64,000 nucleotides of DNA from the NCBI GenBank assembly GCA_905183005.1, contig CAJJDO010000047.1:197180-261179 (forward strand). Direction: 5' to 3'. Positions 56,442 to 64,000 of the stretch are shown piece by piece. The DNA is from Paramecium pentaurelia (lineage: Eukaryota; Ciliophora; Oligohymenophorea; Peniculida; Parameciidae). The notes below the pieces were generated by a model. It was not told the origin of the DNA, ran no database searches, and saw only the letters and a list, made by a program, of their open reading frames with translations. Each line of letters starts with the position of its first letter. Position 1 is the stretch's first letter. The translations under genes were made by a program, and so were the position numbers.

Positions 56442-58115
56442 ATGAACTATTAATCGTAAAAATTGGATAGAGAAAAATGTGGAAAGGATTCTAGAATTCT
56501 AAGTATCTTAGAAACTGGTGGTAAGATATTAAAATGTTATATAGAATCCATATTACTTTCTACTTGCTTATGGAAATTTAGTCACATTAATAAGTAATAA
56601 GAAAGAATATTGTTAATAACAAACAAGAACATATACAATATAACACCATAAAGCACACTTGTAAATTTTTTTTCAAAAGTTGTTTCAAGTGTTAGAGTGA
56701 AAAGGTAATGATTGAAATAACAATACTTTAGAAAAATTGCAATATAAAATATAGTTGGTATCACTATTAGTAAATGTGGATTTGAATTTGTTATTCATGT
56801 GCCAGATGAATATGATTATAGATATTCATCATTAGATTTGTATGAAATTAAATATCTAGATTAGTCGAGAAAAAATATTGTCAACACTTTCTGATTCTTA
56901 TTAAAGACTTGTAAAAAAGTATTTGGCAATTTATCTTACAGATGATTTAACATTGATACCATATACTACAACAAAAGTTGATGCTAAAAAAGGTATATGT
57001 AGAATGCATGGACATCCTATTAATATAGATCCATAAACTCTAGCAAATTATGATTTTTCAACAATGAAAGCATCTGAAGATAATTAAAAGTAATCAATTA
57101 GAAAAAACTATGATTACACTCAATAATATAAACTCCTTAAATATTTGTATTAAGGAATGTTAGGATAAGTTATACTTGTTTAAAATATAAAGACAGAAAA
57201 ATATTATATCTTTAAATTAATGTAAAAATAGGATGTTATAACTACAGATCATTTAAATCATGCTTAAAATGAAAGAAAACTATTAGAAATATTTGATCAT
57301 CCTTTTATAATAAAATTAGTATAAGCATTTGAAACAGATGATTAATTAATTTTTGTATTGCCTTTTTATTAAGGAGGTGATCTTTACACTCATTTAAAAA
57401 AAGAAACTAGATTAAAAGAAGAAAGAGTTAAATTCATAGTTGCCTAATTAATCTTGGCTTTAGGTTATATGCATGATAGAGATTATGTGTATCGTGATTT
57501 AAAACCTGAAAATATTCTCATTGATTCTATGGGGTATATTGCTTTAACTGATTTGGGATTGTGCAAATAACTGCCTAACAATCATTTATCTTATAGTTTT
57601 ACTGGATCTGTTGAATATATAGCTCCTGAAATGATTACTGCTGTTGGTTATAATAGAATGATAGATTGGTGGATGTTAGGAATATTAGTATATGAATTGA
57701 TATTTGGTATTACACCCTTTTATTGTGATAATTAAAGTTAAGTATTTGAGTCTATTTAAGAAAGAGAAGTGAGATTCTCAACTAATATTGCTATCTCTAT
57801 TGAGTGTAAAGACTTTATAACAAATCTTTTAAGAAAAGATCCAAAAGAAAGATTGGGATATAAAAGAGACTTCTTAGATTTATAGGCAAATTAATGGTTA
57901 AAAGATGTTAATTTTGGAGAAATAATGAGAAAAACAAATTAAACTTGGAAATTAAATTTGAATGATCCTTTAGATCTAAAATTTTTTGAACCTGAAGATT
58001 TAACTTTAGGTATATAATTATTTGTATTAAAGAATCTTTGAATTCTTAATAACAAGATAAAGCACTTATACAAAAATTTAATTAAGAATTCTAAAATATT
58101 GAATTTAATCTGTGA
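56442..58115 (+). CDS. AGC-family protein kinase with TH1/PH-type N-terminal domain and DLG motif
   Basis: About 520-526 residues. N-terminal domain like the myosin TH1/PH fold: RILLITNKNIYNITPQSTLV, VGITISKCGFEFVIHVPDEY, DYRYSSLDLYEIKYL. Then the kinase: IFKLMQK with the lysine, NERKLLEIFDHPFIIKLVQA, MHDRDYVYRDLKPENIL, ALTDLGLCK (DLG for DFG), GSVEYIAPEMITAVGYN, DWWMLGILVYELIFG, and PKERLGYKRDF. The C-terminal tail keeps a turn-motif region and a hydrophobic motif KFNQEFQNIEF after a 23-nt intron. Introns of 27 and 23 nt are clear; between the PH-like part and kinase (about 56860-56950) either one 43-nt intron or two small ones (27+31, leaving a 4-nt exon) fits. YRD instead of HRD is usual in AGC kinases. 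Confidence 0.85.
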
Positions 58116-58267
58116 AGTTTAATGTTTTATGTATGTTTGATTTCAAAATGAAGTTCAATTATATAATAATAAACTACTCAAAGTTAGATCTAAGATTTAA
58201 AATAAAAACTTTCATGTTTCTATTTAGATATAATAAATTAGAAAATTCATTTAATAATTCTTACTGT

Positions 58268-58962
58268 TCATTCTATAACTTAGTCTTATGATAATAACTT
58301 ATTAATTTTTTTATTTCCTATCATTTTTTCAGATCTTCCTATACTATCAGGTCTAAAATTTAATAATTATAGTTAAGATACATCTCTTTTTTAAGAATTG
58401 CATTAACCATAAGTGTTGCATTTCTTTAAGTTTATCTTCGAACGAACATAGTTTATTAATCATTATTTTATTCTACTTAGAATTTTATCTAATCAGTCTC
58501 TTTTGTTAAGAAACTTAAACTAGATAACCTTCTTAATTATGGTCTTTTTTCATTTACTTGTATATTTAAATTTTCATATTAGAGTTTGTCAAACTTATTC
58601 CTTTCCTCTTACATAATTTTAAAATCATTATGATCTCTAGTGTATTTAACTTCTTAATTTTTCACTATTGAAAATCTTTTTGAAACTTTATTAAGAATTC
58701 CTCTCATTGAAGACATCTTATCAAACTCTTCCTTTTTACGTTTTTACTCTCTAATATAAATGATTTAATCTAATAAAGCTTTTCTTTGCACTTGATTTTC
58801 TAGAAATTTTATTGCTTTAGAAACTTATAAAGGATCAAATGGATTTTTCAATTCTTAAATAGCTTAATTTAACATATCTTTGTTTCTTTTTTATTTTAGT
58901 AGGTGTATTTTTTGAGAACAATTATATTTAGTTTCAGAAGTAGGAGTAAGTGATTTTTTCAT
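58268..58962 (-). CDS. Basic coiled-coil hypothetical protein, 221 residues
   Basis: Starts MKKSLTPTSETKYNCSQKIH; a 29-nt intron near the 3' end (before PDSIGRSEKMIGNKKINKLL) is inferred because exon lengths then sum to a multiple of three. Helical and basic throughout: NPFDPLQVSKAIKFLENQVQ, RKALLDQIIYIREQKRKKEE, FDKMSSMRGILNKVSKRFS, NKFDKLQYENLNIQVNEKRP. No domain, signal or TM. Perhaps microtubule- or filament-associated, not shown. Confidence 0.65.
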
Positions 58963-58974
58963 ATTAATTTTATA
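58963..58974. promoter_or_regulatory. 12-bp divergent intergenic gap
   Basis: Only 12 bp (AATTTTATAATG context) separate the ATGs at 58962 (minus) and 58975 (plus). If both starts are right, promoter elements and 5' UTRs must overlap coding sequence. Start codons were chosen as the first in-frame ATGs. Confidence 0.4.
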
Positions 58975-60228
58975 ATGAATTAACAAAAGCCACCGTCAAC
59001 ATAAACAAAAAAAGTAGATTAATCAGTTTCAACAATTACAAAAAAATCACAAGCATCAAGAAAGGACTCTTCATTTTAATAAGCAGCTATTCGATAAGTT
59101 TTAGTTGGAGGATAACCAGGAGTAATATATAATTTATATTTCTAAAGGATGGATTATGGTGTTATACACAAGATTAGCCTTCGCCAAATCTAGTTAGTAT
59201 AAAGGAAATTAATACACAGATTAATTAAAAGTTCAAGTAAATAGAATCCAATATTGAATCAGAAATAGTTGAAACTCTAAGATAATAATGTCATTAATTA
59301 GGATTAGAGTTGGAAACTGTAAATGTTTAGAATTAAAATTTAAAAATAGACATAGCCTAATAAAATAAATATATTGACCAATAAAATAAAAAGCTTGAAA
59401 CAGCAATGAAGGAAATAGAAAATTTAAGGAATGTTAAAGTATCTCTTCAATCTTAATGTGAAACTATTAAGGATCTATATAATAAAACTAAAAGGGAATT
59501 AGGAGGAATGAATTAAGAAATGAAATAAGAAAAGAAACAGAATGAAGAAATGTCTTAATAAATAGTTAAATTATAAGGATTATATTAAGAAATGTAGAGA
59601 GTAAATAAAGTTGAAGTTGATAATTTAAAGTAGAAACTTGAAGAATTGGAAGAAGAGAATGAAGAATTTAAAACAAAATTGTAGATGAGGGGGGGACAAA
59701 TTGATAAAAGATAGGATTATGAAAGTATGGAATGATTTTTAATAGGAATTATCCATTAAAGTTAATAGAAATTGAATTAAGTTTTTTAGAATGAGAGAAA
59801 ATTAGAAAAAATGGGTAAGATTTTAGAAGAAAATGCTATTTTAAGTGAAAGACTAGGAGAAAGTGAAACATTAAGAAGAAGATTTATGGAAAAAAATAAT
59901 CAATAAGAAAAAGAAATTAAAATTGTAAATTATCAATTCTATATTTATTAAGCTCATTGAAAGTAGATTAGAAGTAGAAAAACAAATGGTTGTCTTAAAA
60001 AAAAGAGTGAATGATTTACAAGTGCTGAAATCAACTAATCAAAAAATATAGGAAGATAAAATCAATAAATTATAAGAGTAATGTAATCAATATTAGTTAT
60101 AAATTGAAAAATTAACTCAATAATTAAAAAGAAACTAAAAATAAAAAATTCATAATCAATCAAATTTAAAAGAAGATGTCTCAGATTATGAAGATGTTGA
60201 ATCAAAACCATAACTCTTTGGAGCTTGA
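58975..60228 (+). CDS. Long coiled-coil protein, 392 residues
   Basis: Introns of 26, 21 and 28 nt. N-terminus basic/S-T-rich (MNQQKPPSTQTKKVDQSVST), then almost continuous heptad coiled coil: KFKQIESNIESEIVETLRQQ, GLELETVNVQNQNLKIDIAQ, KEIENLRNVKVSLQSQCETI, QEMQRVNKVEVDNLKQKLEE, QNERKLEKMGKILEENAILS. The C-terminus is acidic (LKEDVSDYEDVESKPQLFGA). No other domain. Likely structural (cytoskeletal, ciliary or basal-body); this is inferred from architecture only. Ends 30 bp before the next gene on the same strand. Confidence 0.75.
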
Positions 60229-60258
60229 TTAAAAGAATCTTATTTTATAAATATAATT

Positions 60259-61480
60259 ATGTTATCATCAAAAGAATATAAAAGATTTATTCAAACACAA
60301 ATATCTGAAGATCAATTCAATTTGGATACTAGTATATATTTAGAATCACCATAATGCAGTATTAATAGATAGAGTATTACAAATGTCTAAATTAGAAAAG
60401 TTCAATTTCAATATTCAAAACTAAGTATTGAAGTCTCCAAATGACAATCAATTCAAATCTTCATTTTCAAGCTAACATTCTAAACTTACCCCTGAAAATT
60501 TCTAATTTCCCAAACAAAAATCTTATATTGTATATGGAAAATTCTCAAATCGTATACTCAGAATAAAAAAATAAAATAAATTACATAAGAGTCAAAGCCA
60601 AATTGATGCAGTTTAGTTTCCAAAAATTATTAATAAGATACGAAGAAGTAGCGGTTGTGAACTTCTAAGTGATAAATAAGTATTTTTAATTTAATATTAA
60701 TAGGTTAGATTTGCTTTTCTTTACCCAATTACCAATGTGGCTTTTCATCTCTTATAAAAGGAATTAAAAAGAAATGAAATAAGGAAGAAAACTATATTTA
60801 AAAGAATGTCAAGCATTTTGATTAAACATTCAAATAATTTAAAATCTTAAACCATAATAGATCCATTTTAATAGGAAACTATAGATTAAAGTCCTTCTAA
60901 ATTTGGTGAAAAATAATCTAGTATTATTCTAAAATAATTTTAAAAGTCATTTGGATGTTTAAAAGAATCCTAAGAGTTATTTTAGAATATGGAAAATTCT
61001 GAAAAATTATAGTTATAATAGGATAAATTCAAAAAATTTTCTTAATCTTTAACTAATTCACCTAAAATTAATAAAAATTAAAAATCAAAGAATAAATTAC
61101 TTGATTCTCAAAAAGTAGTATTAGATATAAGTAAGAAACAAAGAAAAACATTTATTTCTATTCAAAATTATGTTAATGAACGTTCACTAAGTAACCAAAC
61201 TAAATCAGTAGGTCTAATCTAAAAATAAATTCATTTTCAATATTAAAATTTGTTAAGTCTTACAGAAACAGATAGCTCTTCTCCTATCAAATAAAAAACT
61301 ACAAATACTTCACGTAATTTTAATCATATTAAATCTCTTTCAAATCTACCTGATATAAGAGAAGTATCAACACAAAGATTAAATAATAATAGAATCTAAA
61401 AAATAGCTGAAAAAGTCAAAAATGTATATTTATTAAGTCCTAACAAATCTAAGCAAATTTAAGATAAAATAAAAATTTGA
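60259..61480 (+). CDS. Q/S/K-rich hypothetical protein, 389 residues
   Basis: Introns of 28 nt (CAG acceptor, in ...NLDT|ILIDRVL) and 24 nt are inferred; they give 390 codons including stop. Low-complexity polar sequence: MLSSKEYKRFIQTQISEDQF, PENFQFPKQKSYIVYGKFSN, RIKKQNKLHKSQSQIDAVQ, one more hydrophobic patch RFAFLYPITNVAFHLLQKEL, then S/T/N/K-rich tail with TETDSSSPIKQKTTNTSR and YLLSPNKSKQIQDKIKI. No known domain; may be a phosphorylated structural protein. Confidence 0.65.
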
Positions 61481-61992
61481 TACTATTTAACATAATTAAA
61501 ATGTCTCTTAATATTATAGTAAACAATTTTTAGATCTATTTTTTTCATATTTACTTTTAGAAATTTATTTCTTTGTTCTTGAACATAAATTAAAAATGAA
61601 ATGTTTAAATATTCTGTCTGATAAATACTTGAAATCATTTAATACTAATTCTCTTAAAATTCTAGCTACCTTAGAAATGGGAGAATTAATTTCTGATAAT
61701 TCTCAACACAATTGAAATTTGGTTCAATATTATATTATTACGCAATTCATATGTTCCATAAAATTTAAGTTTTCTTAAATTACAAGTTTTTTTTGGAAAA
61801 ACTTATGTTAATTTGGTCATAACAAAGAAAACTAAGGTTAAATACCATCCCTTTTGAAGAACAATGTTTAATAAATTAGGGTTTAAAAGGAATGAAAGCA
61901 AATTTATTTTATTATTATTTTTATTAAAAAGAACAAGAACAGCCTAATGGGATTGTATTTAATTATAGTTATAACATATTAGAGATTTAAAG
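61481..61992. pseudogene. Intergenic region with a short decayed frame
   Basis: About 510 bp. A plus-strand open piece at about 61500-61715 has protein-like content (QFLDLFFSYLLLEIYFFVLE; SDKYLKSFNTNSLKILATLE; ends SDNSQHN TGA) but no good start. Probably a gene remnant; otherwise AT-rich DNA with the promoter of the next gene. Confidence 0.35.
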
Positions 61993-62427
61993 ATGAGAAT
62001 ACTTTTAAGCAATACATTTATGTCTTTGGTGGTGGTTGTGAATTTAGCTTTGGTTTCCTATTTGAAAGAAAATGATGGAGGTGATTATACTCAATTTTCA
62101 TATATCACGAATATTAGCACAGCTGACCATGATAAATATAGAACTTATTTAAACCTTGCAATCTCTGCCTTTGTTTTGATGTTAGTAGGATTTCTTGCAG
62201 GAATGGTATAACCATTTTTGAAACAAGCTGCTTTGGCTTATGTTATGGCATTGTTGATATTAACAGGATATGTGTGCTTATTTGCAGGAGTATTCATAAA
62301 TGATACCTTCTAATACAATTTCGTTGATGGGAAATCGTTTAATTACAGTTTGGCATCATTCTTTGGAATGGGAGGAGTATTTATCTAAGGAATGGTAAAT
62401 TCTTGGAGATAAAGATCTATTGATTGA
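61993..62427 (+). CDS. Small four-helix membrane protein, 144 residues
   Basis: Intronless. Hydrophobic segments: LLSNTFMSLVVVVNLALVSY, LNLAISAFVLMLVGFLAGMV, AALAYVMALLILTGYVCLFA, YSLASFFGMGGVFIQGMV. Short loops, a lumenal-type loop with NISTADHDKY and NDTFQYNFVDGKSFNY. No known family. GC-richer and smoother codon use than neighbours suggests good expression. Ends 122 bp before the convergent SSRP1 gene stop. Confidence 0.8.
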
Positions 62428-62549
62428 ATATTCATCAATTATTAATATATATTTATCATATATTTTTGTTTTTGCATAGTAAAATGATTATATGAATAAT
62501 ATAGTATTTATAATAAATTGATATATATATTTTACAATTATTCATATTA

Positions 62550-63936
62550 TCATTTTTCTTTTTTTGAATTACTTTAATATGAATTATTCTCATCACTTCC
62601 ATTTGATTGATCATCAATATCTTCTTCTTGAAAATCGTCATCATCTTCATCTGAGTCTAAATTATTTAGGTCTTATTTGATTTTATTACTTCAAATATAT
62701 AAATTATATTAACTTATGCTCTAAACTATCATCCTCATCACTGTCATTCACTTGAACACGAGGAAGTTCTTCTTATAATTTTCTAACAGCAATCTTTTTG
62801 GTTGAGAAATATTAAGCTAAGTTATCTAATTCATCCTTTTCTATACTAGAAAATAATTGATTTGAATTTTTATATATGATTTTAACATCAAAGAACTTAT
62901 TTAAATTTGTTGATCCAATCTATAAATTCATCATAAAATATATACTCTTTGTAAAATCACTTCTTTTATCTCTTCATGTTTTATATGAAGAACTGGTTTT
63001 TGTAGATATATTAAAGATTTCTCTAATGGGAATAAAAACCCAGAATGAGGACCTACAGAACACCTAAGACAATTTAAACCATTTTTTGTTTTAAAATTTT
63101 TGGGTGTTACAACTTTAATCCCTGTTATTTCAAATAATAATTCACAAACTGTATTATATAATGTACCTGAATATTCTTCTTTAATTAATTTCCAATCAAT
63201 ATCATCAAGTTATTATCTCTAATATTTTAGTTTAATATCAGTTTCATAATCCTTCTTAAATAGCATCACTAAATAATTGTATGCAGTTTATCCTTGTTTA
63301 AAAGGATGTTCAAGTCCAATTACAAGTGATAAATTAATTTCATCTGGCATAGGCAATAAAAATAATCTTGAGATTCCTTTATAATCAGTTGTGAATTAAT
63401 AAGTATTTCCATGAAACCGAATGTCTTTTTTAAAGAAATCCATAGTATAATGTCCCCTTTTAAATAAAATATAAAAATTACCTAGGAACAATTAGAGGAA
63501 CATCATGAATAGTAAGAATAGAGTCAGCAAAACTTTATCCAATTTTTGCTTTATCTACAATTTCATTTTATAATTTCTATTAGAATGTTGGCTCTTCTTC
63601 TTCATTATCAAGCTTTTCTTAATCTAAATCTTAATTAGATATTTTTTTTTCTTATTTGATTTTCTATTTTAATTGAAATATTTACTTATTCTTGAGGAGG
63701 AATAAAAAATCTCACTTCACATAACATATCATCACTAATTAATCATTACAGCCATACAATTCACCACAATCATCAGTTGTCATTTATAATACGATATCAT
63801 TTTTTTAAGTACTTGAATTAACTACTTTTTTAAGTGGTAATTTGATTAAATTGATCAAATTATATTTCAGAGTTAAATATTTGTCATCAACAGATGCTGA
63901 TCCCCAATTTATACCTTTTGTACATTGTTAAGACAT
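62550..63936 (-). CDS. SSRP1: FACT complex subunit SSRP1/Pob3 (no HMG box)
   Basis: Histone chaperone subunit that helps polymerases pass nucleosomes. 421 residues; introns of 23, 22, 25, 26 and 25 nt. N-terminal domain (MSQQCTKGINWGSASVDDKY; CEVRFFIPPQEQ), dimerisation/middle domain with HDVPLIVPRGHYTMDFFKKD, DYKGISRLFLLPMPDEINL, HPFKQGQTAYNYLVMLFKKD, and the Rtt106-like region HSGFLFPLEKSLIYLQKP then HEEIKEVILQRIGSTNLNKF. It ends with an acidic tail (DSDEDDDDFQEEDIDDQSNG) and lacks the HMG box of metazoan SSRP1, as in yeast Pob3 where that box is a separate protein. Confidence 0.95.
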
Positions 63937-64000
63937 TTTAAATTAAAATAATAAATTTATATATGGGGGCATAAAAAATTTCAATAATTCTGATTTGGAA
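63937..64000. other. Window edge
   Basis: Upstream DNA of SSRP1; too short to judge. Confidence 0.6.

Noticed and set aside
1..64000. CRISPR arrays, tRNAs, rRNA, transposases, prokaryotic operons
   Set aside because: None found by eye on either strand; introns, U2 snRNA and the genetic code show a eukaryotic nucleus.

Overview
The window looks like somatic (macronuclear) DNA of a ciliate, most probably Paramecium. TAA and TAG are read as glutamine and TGA is the only stop. Genes are interrupted by introns of about 20-33 nt (GT...AG), intergenic spacers are often under 100 bp, and base composition is very AT-rich. A truncated hemoglobin very close to the known Paramecium caudatum protein, a trichocyst-matrix-like protein and a U2 snRNA all fit. 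Reading frames below were joined by hand with the ciliate code; for most genes exon lengths sum to a multiple of three after the stated introns are removed.

Layout. 1-5.6 kb: two metallo-beta-lactamase/rhodanese sulfur enzymes flanking mitochondrial dihydrolipoamide succinyltransferase (DLST), then a secreted pepsin-like protease. 5.6-10.1 kb: calcineurin A, a DUF4460/TCAIM-like protein, a membrane U-box protein, a secreted Q/E-rich protein. 10.8 kb: U2 snRNA. 12.5-16 kb: a PH plus papain-like hydrolase fusion, a minimal Mei2-like RRM protein, proteasome ATPase RPT4. 16.3-18.5 kb: an apparently exact 1,067-bp direct repeat joined by one N (probable assembly artefact). 18.5-28 kb: a decayed coding region, a lipidation-motif protein, a coiled-coil protein, a zinc-finger/Q-N-rich protein, a trichocyst matrix protein, a TLC-domain protein, an amino-acid transporter pseudogene and a seven-TM receptor. 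28-39 kb: hypothetical proteins, a double-FHA protein, ciliary B9D2 and a MORN-repeat protein. 39.5-43.8 kb: topoisomerase III with a TAA-encoded polyglutamine tract, and an AN1 zinc-finger protein. 44-53.3 kb: a NOMO-like fragment, PTEN, TFIIS, truncated hemoglobin, a protein kinase with DFN for DFG, and an MFS transporter. 55-64 kb: a three-repeat Myb protein, an AGC kinase with a TH1/PH-type domain, coiled-coil and membrane proteins, and FACT subunit SSRP1/Pob3.

The gene set is mixed eukaryotic housekeeping plus ciliate-specific genes, not an operon or mobile island. Several gaps hold decayed coding sequence. I found no CRISPR, transposon, tRNA or clearly new defence or metabolic system; the best leads are unusual domain fusions, kinases with altered DFG motifs, in-frame TAA repeat coding, very short divergent promoters and several broken genes.
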